A stretch of DNA of 64,000 bases from Membranipora membranacea. Its lineage: Eukaryota; Bryozoa; Gymnolaemata; Cheilostomatida; Membraniporidae. Of the stretch, positions 25,353-37,661 are shown piece after piece. The translations under genes were made by a program, and so were the position numbers. The stretch covers positions 6,572,001 through 6,636,000 of the forward strand of contig OU612067.1 in the NCBI GenBank assembly GCA_914767715.1, in the 5' to 3' direction. Under the pieces are notes generated by a model. That model was not told the DNA's origin, did not search any database, and worked only from the letters and a program-made list of their open reading frames with translations. Each line of letters begins with the position of its first letter. The stretch's first letter is position 1.

Positions 25353-28300
25353 ATGGCAGCAGAGGTATCCACAGCTCAGGTTATCACAGTCACTGATGAC
25401 CAGTGTGGATACTGCTTAGAGGATGGGGCGCGGCGTGCTGACCCCAGAAGTCTGCCCTGTGGACATTCATTCTGTCTCCCCTGCTTACAGAATGATTATT
25501 TGAGAATCAATGCTAGCAGATGCCCGATATGCAGGTAGGTCCTACTATGTACGAAACCGCAAAAGTGGGTGCGAGTCGATAGACATTTAACAACATCCAT
25601 CTTAATCCTGTATACGCTTAAATCTGAATCTTGGCCTATGATTGCGCTCAGTTTTGGGAGTTTGCAGTAGGGATGTCATATTCAGGTTTTGGAATCATTG
25701 CAAGGTGTTTTGTGTAATATGATACAAAGAATCTCGTGATCAACATAAGAAGGTGGCCAAGCCTGGCACTCTGATCTCCATTTCTACTCAATGAATCTTT
25801 TGAAAGGGAATTCGTGACAGTGGAAAAAGAGCTTGACAAGCTTCCCTCTGCTGAGTTCGATGGTCCGCCAACCTCTGACCTCTTCTGTGTAACCTGCTTA
25901 GCAACCTCAACTCAGAAAGATGCCGATGAGTACTGCAAGAAGTGTGATGAAGCCTTCTGTGGCAAACATCTTAGGGTGAGTTTGTGTCCGAACTTACCCC
26001 AAGTAAGACTTGAACATTCTTCACCAATAAATTACCACTGCCATCATTGTCCCATCATTGTTGGAAAGCAAAATTTATGACACTTGTTCAGTGCAACCAA
26101 ATGCAACACCAGAAGAACAAAGGTTACTCCAATACAAGTTTACATTCTACCGAGGAGATACTACTTGATTCTGCAAATAGTGGACAGAATTTGGATTTAT
26201 TGTATTTAAGTTTTCAGATCAGGCGCTGTTGAGCTATTCTCCAGGTGCTGTTGAACTTATCCCATCTGAGCTCTAGGAAATTGTGCATACCTTTTAATTT
26301 GAATATACTTTGAGTTCACCGTAAAGAAAAATGGATGACTGTTACTGGACTGACTGGACTGGACAATTGTTAACTTTATTACCAGTCATGTTATTTTGTC
26401 AACTTACTGTCGAGTCTGCAGCCTTATTTTGTTTTCGTTATCTTCAGCTTCACAAAGAACTACATCCTTGTCATGTAACCATTACTCATGCGGAGTGGAA
26501 AGAGCTACAACCAGTCAGGGATTCAATGTTCTGTGAACAACACAAACAGTATCCTGTCACTACTGGCTGTAAACACTGTCACAGACTCTTCTGTAATGTG
26601 TGCTGCTACAACGAGCAGCATCAACGCTGCCCCAGTGGTGAGTTAAGGAAATCATTTATGTGGTGGGACAACTACCAATGAGATTACTTTAAAACCACAC
26701 TATAAAGTCACCAGACATATAAGTGAAATTCTGTGTTTTTAAAAATAATGTTCTTCACATCTACAAGTCACCATGCACACTAATAAGTCACAACCTAAGT
26801 CACCTAAAACCACTTGACATAAACATAAATCTCTCCAACATTTACAGAACTACAAGTAACTCTATGGCCAACACAAAAGAAAACATATTTCAGATATAAG
26901 CGGCGTCTACATATATCATTGTCACTTTCATATATAAGACTGTTGACTTTATTATTAATTATTACGGTAGCAGTTATATTCTGCATTTGACATTCCAAAG
27001 AAAAAAATATAGCTTAGTTGGATTATATTTTCTAGGAACTGGTGGAGATCAACATGAGTTTGATGTACTTCAAAACCTGGCAATCAAGGCTAAGCAGGAG
27101 GTGCGGGAAACCCTGGCAACTATTCAACTAAAGAAAGATGAAATGGACTCGCTAGAAAAAGAGCTTACTGCTATGATGGGAGTGATCGAGCAGAGGAGGG
27201 AACAAACTATTGATGAATTGGACGATGCCAGAGAAAAACAGGTTTGCCTTAACTCATGTTTCCTCATCACATCTTATGTGTTGGTAATGCGCAGTGAGCC
27301 ACTGGGACTGCCATAGTTGAAGATGAAACATAAATCAAGTTTGTATAAAATCGCCTTCATTTCGTGTAGACCCCTTTCTACTGGTTAGTCGGAGGAGCAG
27401 TTTTAAATGCAGTTCAGAATTATCCAGTTGTCAATTAGACAGAATAACAAGGGCAACCTCGTTGTTTTAAGTTTTTGAAGATTGGAGTGTGTTCGACCCC
27501 TACCTTAAGCATTCTTCTGGTCTTCTTAGTACACAAGGCAAACTAGTCGTTTTTTTGCTTCCGCATATATTCATACTGCAAAACTTCTTCCACTCTCATA
27601 GGTAGCAAGGTTGAATGAGGCAATAGTCACTATAAACCAAAGTTATGAGGATATGAAGGAGAGATTTGAGAAAAGAATGCTGGACATTCAGTCCCAGGTT
27701 GAGGAGTACGCTGCACAGATAACCAGGTTGCAAACTAGATTAGATCGAGGGATTGAGGAGGGGAAGAAGATCCACCATTGTAAAAGCGACGCTGAGGTCA
27801 TGAGGAGAAATGCTGGTTTAATGGAGGCTGCTGAAGCCCTTTGTGAGATAGCTGCTCCCGTATACTTTGATGTGAACAGTGCTTTGACGACAGGCCATAA
27901 AGGTACTATCCTTTGATCACCAATATCTTTTAATACTTGCACAGCTAAAGTTTCATTGATAGTTTTCAATATTCCCATGTTAGTCTTGTTTGTTTGTTGT
28001 TTGTGAATCCAAGTTTGGGTTCAACCAGATCCATGCTTCATGAATTGCCTATGAAATATGATATAGTATGGCAATCTAGTATTAACGTAATGGCTGCACA
28101 ATAGGCCTGCAGTTGGTGATGAGTTTGAGCTTATTTTTGGCCTGTTAGATTTCTCAACCCCTGATTTTCTTCCTCATCCCCAAATCTATTCAACCCCCGG
28201 GGTTATAAAATTAACCCAGATAGGCAAAGGGGTCAGGGGTTATTCCTACGCCTCTGCTTTACAGAAAACACCTTCCAACACCCCTAAAGCCTTTCTTGCA

Positions 28301-29990
28301 GCTAATTGTTGACAGCAAAGACATCATAAGAGGATCCCTGTTTTCATATCTAGAGTGTTAAAGTGAGTGAATTTGTTGATTGTTTGACGGTAAAAAATGT
28401 CTTACGTCTTCATCTATACAAAAAGTCATTCCTCCACCCTAGGTCATGAGGTGACAATAAGGATAGTATCTGTCACTTTATCATAATGTTACTGCATTCC
28501 CATAATTTTGACAGTGACATTTGGGTCAAGATCATGGATTTTATATTAACTCTTTGGTCAAGACTACCATTTTCCGAGTAGTTACAACTGGTTGCACCTT
28601 TACCCCTCTGTCTGTGTTTGATCATTACAGTCAACTCACAACCAGACAGTTGTATGACAGAGCTCATAGAGTCACCATTGACTTACTACTTCAAGGAGGC
28701 TGGTGTTGAGCTACGCCAGTTGGCTGTCAGAACAGGACCTCCAAGGGCGCTTGTCTTCTCACACAAAGCTTCCAACACCTTGCTACCAACGTTCTCTAGG
28801 AACAACAATGTTTGCTTTTCATGTCTCTGCTATAGTCCCGATATGCAGATAGCAGCCTTCTATCGCTATGAGATTGCCCCTGGTCAGGGAATCAAAATGG
28901 ATATTAATGTGGTTTTTACCAAATTTGCACAAAATGTACCCTCGGTTGCAAAATATTATAACATTCGAGACAACATCGTTCATATGAATATGTCAAACAG
29001 TATATTGTTTGCCCAACACAAGAACAATCCTAACATCACAATCAGTGCCTTAATTGGTCTTGGCTCAAATTGTTCTTTAAAAACAACTCTTAGGACTGCC
29101 TCCCTTCCTGAGAACTTTGTACCAATCGGCAGCTTTGCGCTGATCAATGAGGATGCTGTGCTCTGTTGTAATTCAGCACAGCCGCTACTGTACATATGGA
29201 GCAGTGAGACTGACATTAGGAGACAGGTTGACATAAAGTTTGCTGAGCCGACTAAAGTCACACACATTACTGCAGGGCCTGGCCGATCTGTCCTCTGTTT
29301 CTGTGAACAGGTGGTGGAAGACAATCGTTCCTGGTATAAACCTGATCCTCCAAGACCAGACAACTCTCTTGCTCTTGCTCTTGTTGATGTTGACAGTGGT
29401 ACGATTCTCTGGCAGCGATCAAGAAGTGATGAGGATAACCCTCTGACTCATGTCATGGATTACTCAGGTGGCTACTTCTTCATGAAAATCTCAAGTGGCA
29501 TAAAGATTGAAATTATCGATGCAACCAACGGTAATCTCCCAATATATTGTCACTTAATATACAAATATCCTAGGTCAGTTCCTAAATTTGTGTTAAATAT
29601 AAAAAAATATTCTCTATATAAGCTTTTACCAAGCTCCGGCTCCGGCTTTCCCATTTGGTGCACAGCTCTTTTTGAATATGTTTTGATTCACCATCTGAGT
29701 GGTTTAGATACCCTAAGAATAAAACATGATACCAAGATTTACCACTATTTCACATTTTCCAGGACGTGGCTCCTGGTGTGTTCTCATCTATTTCACATGT
29801 TAAAACTGATGTTGCTGTTACTAGAAAATGGTGTCTTTTTGTAGGTCATACTTGCATCAAACAAATGGAATTAACTGGCTACACCGAAGACATAAAGGAC
29901 TTTGCAGTTGTTCAGATTAGTGAAGGGGATAAGAAGTTGATGGTGCGAGACAGAGCCAATAATATCAATGTGATTGACTTTGTTTATTGA
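25353..29990 (+). CDS. TRIM-like RING/B-box/coiled-coil protein with unassigned C-terminal domain
   Basis: Seven exons: 25353-25534, 25807-25975, 26448-26637, 27036-27241, 27602-27902, 28631-29530, 29845-29990 (TGA). Total 2,094 bp, 697 residues, all phases matching. A C3HC4 RING lies at about residues 18-60 (C18, C21, C36, H38, C41, C44, C57, C60), typical of E3 ubiquitin ligases. A Cys/His-rich segment in exon 2 (FCVTC...YCKKC...FCGKH) looks like B-box 1, and exon 3 has a B-box-2-like segment (FCEQHKQ...CKHC...CNVCC...HQRC). Exons 4-5 encode a long charged helix (about residues 180-320), the TRIM coiled coil for dimerisation. The last 350 residues are hydrophobic-strand-rich with no SPRY signature; a beta-propeller-like fold is possible but not shown. 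The ATG at 25353 is preferred over an upstream GTG. Role in ubiquitylation or innate signalling is inferred from the family. Confidence 0.88.
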
Positions 29991-31972
29991 CTATCAATTA
30001 TGCTACACTATTGGAGCTATACAAACAGATGAACACATTCTTTGGGTTATACGTCAACGAAAGGGTATGCTGAACTTTCTGAGATCCTGTTGCTTCAAGC
30101 AAGGATGGTGGAAGCCTTGGTGAGACTTAGTCTGAGGATATAGAGGAAGAAGACAGTATACATGTTACTTTTAAGATTCAAGGATACAGACAAGCTATAT
30201 TAGAACCTAAAATTTACTTCTACCCAGTTCCCCTACCCAAGATAGATAGCTAGTGTTTGTAGCACCATCGAAAGTTCAGTCTTACATTTTTATGATTATG
30301 ATTATTATATCGTTCACATCGATGTTATACCTAGTCTATTTTATTCCGCTGACTTAATTGTTGCTGACATCAAACAATCGATAAGGATTTCAGAACGTTT
30401 TGTTTTATTTTTATGTCTGTACCACGCAGTTGGCTCTTAGTAGATCAATATCCCTCGGTATAAGGCCTCTGCAACACTAGAACCTCAAGGTGGATTTTTC
30501 CAAAATTGTTTTCATTGCAGTTGATTGTGGGTTAGGACTGCCTGGGGAGTTTGCATAGAGCAATGAGAGGGCAAGGGTAGCGTAATAAGAATAAAATTCT
30601 GATAGTACAAAGGTACAAATAGAATGTCTAAACAGTGAATGACCAATTGAGATGCGAGAACTGTTAGATTTATCATTCTAAGAAGTTTCAAGTTGGAGAA
30701 AAAAAAACTATCAAATATACAGGAGAGCTTGCTACCCAGAGGGCAGTCAATAACTATCTCATATACTTAGTAGACTTAGTATTGATTACCACTTATATTA
30801 ATCAAGTCTTATTATTTTTTAGTCAAGGCTTTACTGTCGATTATCTTTTAATACAAGTTAAAACACTCCCCATCATTATCCTTCACTTTCTGCGGATGGA
30901 GGTTCTTCTTGACATCATAAATTAAATGTTATCTTCTCAGCATACAGAGTAAGTATACAGGTGCAACTGTCTTCTTGTTGAAAAATGTTGCAAGTGGGCG
31001 TGCTCTGAAAATTATCCAAACTATCCAGGGGGTCTTTCAATTAGAAACAGCCAAAATCGCAATCTGATCGCTCACTCAGTGTGTGAGCAATACCCTGCTA
31101 GGCTCTCACTTTCAAATCGCTCAGTCATTGACGGAACTTTATACATTCTGAGTGAGCAATTTGGGAGTGATTTTGTCTAATTTAAAGACCAAGTGAGTGA
31201 TAATTTTGAGATGTGATAGTGATAACTTGCTTTAGTATAGCATCGCTCTTTCTAATTGATAGACCCCCCAGAGTGGAACAAGTAAACTGAATCCAATTTC
31301 AAACACTGTATAGTGGCTAACGAGTCAGCAAGTCCAAATAGGAAAATTCTTTCTTGAAGGCTTTTAATGATGATTTTACATCTCACCATTGATATGGAAT
31401 AATATAATTATAAATGATATAACTATTTATACCTCAGTGCATCTCACTGACTTTGACCACACAGTTATAGCTCCCATAATTCGCATATTATCTTTAAGAT
31501 TCAGCTGGTTTTTATTGAATAATGGCCATTTCAGTTGAAGGGGGTGAGGGTGAGGGTGGAAAACGGGAAATGATTTCTGATACCAAAATCTCTATTTGCA
31601 CAAAGTTAACGTGCATTTACAAAAGGAGCAGCAGATGTTCTAAAGGTAAAAATTAAAATCAGCAATAAAGCCTGTTCACATGTAAAAATACTTAGTCCAC
31701 TGCCATTCATTCTAAGTGACAGTGTAGTTAAGCCACATAAAAGTGTCCTTTGGTGGCAATTACTCATATAAACCAAAAAACCAAAACCTAGCTTAAGAAA
31801 AAAAGATGCGTAGTTTACCATAAGGATAATACTGTCGCCGCAATGTGCAGGTAATGTATCAAAGTCTCCCATTCTCTCGCACACAATATACCATTATTGT
31901 GACTTAGTATTAGTATCCAACATTCTGCCTCGATCTGGGCGGCTTCCTAATATTGTTGCACTAGTGTGATGG
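29991..31972. other. Convergent intergenic region between TRIM-like and TPR genes
   Basis: About 2 kb between facing stop codons. It includes a small terminal-inverted-repeat element (31025-31273). A minus-strand polyadenylation-type signal (TTTATT on +) near 31512 could serve the TPR gene. The open frame 31606-31884 (-) has no recognisable content. Confidence 0.45.
31025..31273. mobile_element. Small TIR element (MITE-like)
   Basis: The left end CCAGGGGGTCTTTCAATTAG and the right end (CTAATTGATAGACCCCCCAG) are inverted complements of about 23 bp. Inside are further inverted GCTCACTCAG / CTGAGTGAGC motifs. 249 bp without coding capacity. Confidence 0.75.
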
Positions 31973-34252
31973 CTATGAGCTTTTATCTATTTCTGCTTGA
32001 AGCATGGCGATGGTCTGGCGGTTTGACACTACAGACGGATGGCTATCACCTAGCGCGCTCACATTGATTGTGAGCGATTTGTTGTAGTAATCCAGAGCTT
32101 TCTCGTATTCACCCGTACAGCAGTAAACTATACCCACATTACCGTAGGAGGCTGCCACGTCAGGATGATTGTCACTGAGTGTGTCCAGTTGGATTTTCAG
32201 CGATTTATTGTAATTTTCCAATGCGTTATCAAATTCATGTTTACTGTAGTACACAACAGCTATGTTGTTGTATGACCTTGCCACATCAGGATGATTGAGT
32301 CCTAGCGCGTCCAGTCTGATTTGTAGTGACTTATTGTGAAAATCCAGAGCCTTCTCATAGTCTTCTTTACTCTCGTAAACAGTAGCCATGTTATTATAGG
32401 AGTCAGCTATGTCAGGATGTTTGGCACCTAACGTGTTTAGTCTGATTTGTAGTGATTTTTGGTAGTATTCAAGAGCTTTATCACAGTCACCTTCATTGTC
32501 ATACACAAGTGCCATGTTACTATAGGAGGCTGCTACATCAGGATGATTATCACCTAAAGTTCCCAGTTGGATTCGGAGCGACTTACTGAAGTGATCTAAA
32601 GCTTTGTCGTAATCACCTTTACAGTCGCACACAACAGCTATGTTGTTGTAAGACATCGCCACTTCAGGATGATTGTCACCTAGCGTATCCAGTTGGATTT
32701 TTAACGATTTATTATAATATTCTAGGGCTTTATCAAAGTCAGCTTTACTGTCATACACGGTAGCCATGTTATTGAAGGAGGCAGCTACATCAGGATGGTT
32801 GTCACCTAGTGTATCCAGTCTGATTTGTAGGGATTTGTGGTAGTATTCAAGAGCTTTATCGTAGTCACCTTTGTGGCCATGTACATTAGCCATGTTGTTG
32901 TAGGAGGTAGCTACAGTAGGATGCTTGTCGCCTAATATATCGATTTCGATGAGAAGTGATTTATGATAATTGTCCAAAGCTTTTTCATAGTCTCCTTTAC
33001 TCATGTACACATTAGCCATGCCTTCGATGGCTCTTGCCACTGTCATATGTTTTGCACCATGTCTCTCACAATCTATCTGGAGAGCATTCTGATAATGAAG
33101 TAGAGCTTCGTAAAAAAATGCAAACTCGCCCATTATATTTGCGCTGTGTACCATGAGCGTGGTATCATCAGGTGATCTCTTTATGAGAAGCTTCAGCTGG
33201 TCAGTGTACCAACTTCTCAGTTGTTCCTTCACTTGCTGATTCACATGTGGGAACCCGCCATCTGATTCGCTAATCACTTTGAATATCAGTTTCAAATCAG
33301 TCTCTGAAGTAGCCTCTGCTTTTTCTGCTTGGATATCGGACAGGGCCTGAACCACACATTTAGAATCCTTTATGACACCTTCCCTCAGTTCATCGACCTC
33401 ATTGAGAGGAATATCCATTGTGAGCTTCACTTCAGACTCGTCGATCGAATTGTGGATCTCAAAGAGGCACCACGCTCTGCGTACAGGCTTTGGGTCGTTC
33501 CAGGGTGACAGAACGAGTAGTACCTGACCTATGTCTCTTATACCGTTACGGAAAGTAGAGCAGAACCAGTCAAAATCTTTATTCATCACTTCATTTTGAT
33601 TGTTTGTGAAAAGATCAAACCAAAAATATGCATCAGGATGTTTGATTGCATATTGTTCCATGACGCTCACGACTACGTCATAGAATTTATACCTCCATGC
33701 ATGAGAAACAAACACAGTGGCTTCTGAAACAAACGGTACGCCTGTTTCTGGATCCTTTAGACCAATATACTTATGGGTGAATGGTCCATTTGTCCCTAAG
33801 GTTTCAGATTTTACAAACTGCCTGTTTATCTGTGATGTCGTGAGATGATCTGTGATGACTGTTGGGTGATCTTGTAGGAACTTTCGTATTGCAGTTATGT
33901 GAAATCCGATAACGCGTTCCTTTGCTTCTGCAACAAGAATAAAATTCTTGTATATATGACATCGTCGTAAATTTACTGGGATCATCGATGAGGTCATTTC
34001 TACAGCTCATTTTACAACAAGATGATTGGTGTAAGGTATCATTATATTATCATAATGACCATAGACATAATAATAGACACAGACATAATAATATTATTTA
34101 TTATTAGGTCTATGGTGATGACTAGCTTAACATCTTTGTCGATAGAGTAAGTTATTTGGGCTTACAATTAGGGGTCAATCTAAAGTATTACCTGGTTGTT
34201 GAGCTGCGGCTACTTGTGTTGTCCCTGAACACAAACTCGCTCCAGATCCCAT
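31973..34252 (-). CDS. TIR-like 'SHAW' domain plus nine-unit TPR protein, predicted N-myristoylated
   Basis: Two exons: 34192-34252 (ATG at 34252) and 31973-33927, 671 residues. The long open frame reads past 33927 to an in-frame ATG at 33997, but that stretch is better read as intron: a clear acceptor (TTGTTGCAG) at 33928-33929 and a donor (GTAATA) after the upstream exon join in phase. The resulting start MGSGASLCSG is a textbook N-myristoylation sequence with a nearby Cys. Residues about 75-190 contain FVSHAW, YFWFDLF and AWCLFEI, a fold related to TIR domains seen in many TPR or NLR-like eukaryotic proteins. From about residue 285, nine 42-residue kinesin-light-chain-type TPR units follow (KALEYYxKSLQIxLDTLGDNHPDVA). 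Probably a membrane-tethered scaffold or sensor; no substrate is evident. A decayed relative lies directly upstream (35158-36200). Confidence 0.85.
34056..34117. repeat. Imperfect palindrome, CCATAGAC ends
   Basis: ACCATAGACATAATAAT pairs with ATTATTAGGTCTATGGT across an AT-rich centre, inside the TPR gene intron. A shorter version is at 63300-63332. Confidence 0.6.
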
Positions 34253-35157
34253 CTTTGGAGGAGAGTTCAACTAGATCTGAATTACGCTAATATGCAATTC
34301 ACTGCAGCAACTAAAGATACAGGGTTATTCCAGTTAATCCACTTCCAGTTTTGAAGTTTGTTTCATTGCGTGTTGCCAAGCAACACACGAGACAGTATAT
34401 CCCCAATATTATTGAGGTCCCAACAAACATTATTGTGAAAATGAAAGCAGACTAAGCGATTGGGCTTTCATGGTAGCTGATTGCTTGAATTATTTCAAAC
34501 ACAATACAGTTTTTATCAATATTTGCTCAAACAATAATGAGTTTGTCCTGTAAAATCAATAAACCTTTCTACTAAACAAGTTGCTGCATTTGCAAAGAGC
34601 AAACCCTCTAAAAAAGCGTCTGTTCGACCCTCTCTCCTCTCCGCCATAAGATTATTTTCTTAGAAATGATGTGAAGATTAACCGAACCTTGTTCTCTCCA
34701 CTCTCAGTACAAATAGTTGGCTGAGGCTGTAATTTTGTTACACAGATATTTTGAGATTATTTATAAGGATGGGAGCGCAAGCTTTCTGCTAGTTTGTGAT
34801 GGAGCTGAATCAAGAACCCATACATGAGACCCCAAGCTAATCCAATAGCAGGAAAAATAAGTATACTTAGTGTTCGACCCCTCTCGTTTTACTGATTTCA
34901 CACAGACACAGTAGCTTTAAGAATTTCAAAAGTACAGACATGTAAAACAAACCAGATTTGGAGATTTTTTTGTAAGGGCAGAGGAAAGGTGTTTGCCCTG
35001 ATGCTTGCTGTGTTTTTATTTTGTTTCCATTGATTCAATCACACATCAACCATCATTTGAGTACATCATCAAACTTAAGCAATTGTCATAAAAAAACTGA
35101 CGTATACAGCATCTTTTCTCTGATCAACACAGCTCCCTGATATCTATCTGGTAATTA
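34253..35157. other. Upstream flank of the TPR gene
   Basis: About 900 bp of AT-rich sequence between the TPR gene start and the pseudogene. I see no open frame or clear promoter element. Confidence 0.4.
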
Positions 35158-36200
35158 CTACCGTGGGATCGCTATCTTCTCTTCTATTTCATGTTGCATC
35201 AGCTCGATATTTTTTTGAGAAACCGTCACAGAGAGATGACTCTCACCTAGAGCTTCCATGTAGGTGTTGAGAGCTTTATTGCAGTAATCCAGCGCCTTGT
35301 CATAGTTACCCTCACTCTCACACACCCTAGCTATGCTGTCATACGACATAGCCACACTAGGGTGATTCTCACTTAATATGCTAAGTCAAATTCGGAGTGA
35401 TCTACTATGATAATCCAGCGCTTTATCCTAGTTACCAATACTGATGTACGTACTAGCCATGCTGTAATAGGAGGCGGCTACATCAAGATGATTGTCACCT
35501 AGCATGTCCAGCTTCATCTGAAGTGATTCATGGCTATAATTCAGAGCACCAACATAGTCACCTTTACTCTTGTAGACATGAGATATATTATTGTAGGTCA
35601 TAGCCACATCAAGATGATTGTCGCCTAATGTATCCAGTTGGATTCGGAGCGAGGTACGGTAATAATCCAAAGCTTTATCATAATCCCCTCTCCCGTAGTA
35701 CACACTAGCCATGTTATTGTATGAGGCGGCCACTTGAGGATGATTCTGAATCAGGCTAGAAACATTTGGCAAGAATCATCAATAGTGTAGATTTGTCATA
35801 ATGATCGAGAGCTTTATCATTGTCACCTTTCTGTTCAAGGACAAAAGCAATGCTATTGTAGGAGTCAGCCACATCAAAATGGTTTTACTCTTACTCTCAT
35901 ACACCCTAGCAATGTTGTTGTATGACATAGCCACGTTAGGGTGATGTTCACCAAACGCGTCCAGTCTGATTCTGAGCGATTGATAATTATAATCAAGCGC
36001 TTTATCATAGTCACCCAGATTGTTGTACACATTTGCCATGTTGTAGTAGGAGTTAGCCACATCAGGATGATTGTCACCTAACATGTCCAGTTTGATTCGG
36101 AGTGATTCGTGGTTATAATTTAGAGCTTTATCATAGTCACCTTTCCTGTCGTACACAGTCTTGGCAGATGATTCCAGATCAGCGTCAGAATGGTCTGTCT
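35158..36200 (-). pseudogene. Decayed tandem copy of the TPR gene
   Basis: About seven 42-residue TPR units of the same type (YDKALxYxxxSLRIxLDxLGDNHPDVA) are legible on the minus strand, but the frame is broken. In-frame TAG and TGA occur around 35385-35430, and frameshifts lie near 35775 and 35880. No SHAW/TIR-like domain or start codon is present upstream, so the 5' part is lost. The last unit ends at a stop at 35158 after a helix like the end of the intact gene. It lies in tandem with, and on the same strand as, the intact gene at 31973-34252, so a local duplicate is likely. Assembly error is an alternative for the individual breaks. Confidence 0.82.
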
Positions 36201-37661
36201 CAGGTTTAGCCTAAATATAACCTTGTTGGCCTGGTGATATGACTGCATTTATTCTCAAACCTCTCTAACATATTACGTAATTAAATCTAAGACTGGCTGT
36301 TACTCAAAATCGAATCATCTCATTGGTTGTGTGACCAAAAATATAGCAGATAAAAGAACTGCGTGATAACCTCATGGTACTCATCTTACTCAAAACTCAC
36401 CATGAATTATTATCCATGGTCTTATAACGGTTTTAACTAAATACATTTCAGAGGTGATAAAGTTTGTGCCTCAACATTTATTTTGCTGTCATCGTATTCA
36501 ATGATATAACAGATGATATAACAGACCATCTTTTTGTGGATCTGTCTCTCCGAATTGAAGAACTGTAAGCAGCGCGGCCCAAATTTTTCACACAAGATTC
36601 AACATCATCTGAAGAATATTGCACTCATGCTTTGTTGTTCTCCGGCTGTTGAAGTGTGGGGGAGGGGAATGGAAAGAGTTTATTCTTTTGGGAGAGGGCT
36701 CAGAGGGCTAGTGTTCTTGTGTTCGAATTTTATGGTGTATAGTTTATTCTATATTGTCGTTCCAATTTTCCTAACTTTATACAATAACCGGACTTTAATC
36801 GATATCTATTGAACCACCTATCATTCTCATATTCTTCCAATCGATTGATTTCCAATTCTTCTCCCTACTGTTACCGCGCCTGTGGGTTCAGGTAATTAAT
36901 ATATATCACATCTGAACCACGGTGGACTAGAATACTATGACTGAAATTTCAGGTCTACGCTGACCCTAAACTATATAAGGCTATGGAGTGGTGTTGATTC
37001 TAAACAAATATCTCAAATTACACGAGCATCTTTAGTGTGTTAAAACTCTGCACTTACTGAGCCATATACCAATATATTTTGGTAATCACTGAGATTTAGC
37101 TGACATAGAAGTCACCTGACACTTCATTCCTTTTTTATATCACTGGTTCTTAACATGAGTCACTGCCTGCGGTAAACTTTTATCTTATGGTGCATTTCAT
37201 TGCAAACAATTCAAGATGCACATAAGAGAGAGGATTGTTTTCATGGAAATATTTAAAAGTTGAATCAATCGGCTTTTTGTAACACTATTTTGCTAGTCTA
37301 TGATTAATTTACAGTACTTTTTAGAAGACAAATCCAATTTCTGTTCTAAACGAATGATCGAAGACAAATTATACTACAAATATCAAAACTGAAAAAAAAT
37401 AATGTGTCATCATCACTAGACAATAATGGAAAATAAATTGCAGCAGAATCGAAAGACGACATGATAAATAATAATTGGCGGGGGTTCTCAAAATAATCTA
37501 TTCTGTATATTAAGAGATTAAGATAATTAAATTTAGTTAGAGAGTATGCAGTTTTCAGTTTATATACAGGCTCATAAATAGGTCATGTAGAAAAATAAAA
37601 ACACCGACCTATGGTGATTTCAATGGCTGTCTGTATGCTTGACATGGAAGCCTATTTCCTA
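36201..37661. other. Intergenic region
   Basis: About 1.5 kb of AT-rich sequence between the TPR pseudogene and the carrier gene. The open frame at 36534-36812 (+) has no domain signature. Nothing else is supported. Confidence 0.4.

Noticed and set aside
27485-34880. GTTCGACCC strings (27489, 34623, 34863) resembling a tRNA B box
   Set aside because: No A box or cloverleaf arms could be found around them.
36534-36812. 92-codon frame on + strand
   Set aside because: No motif, AT-rich, no splice context.
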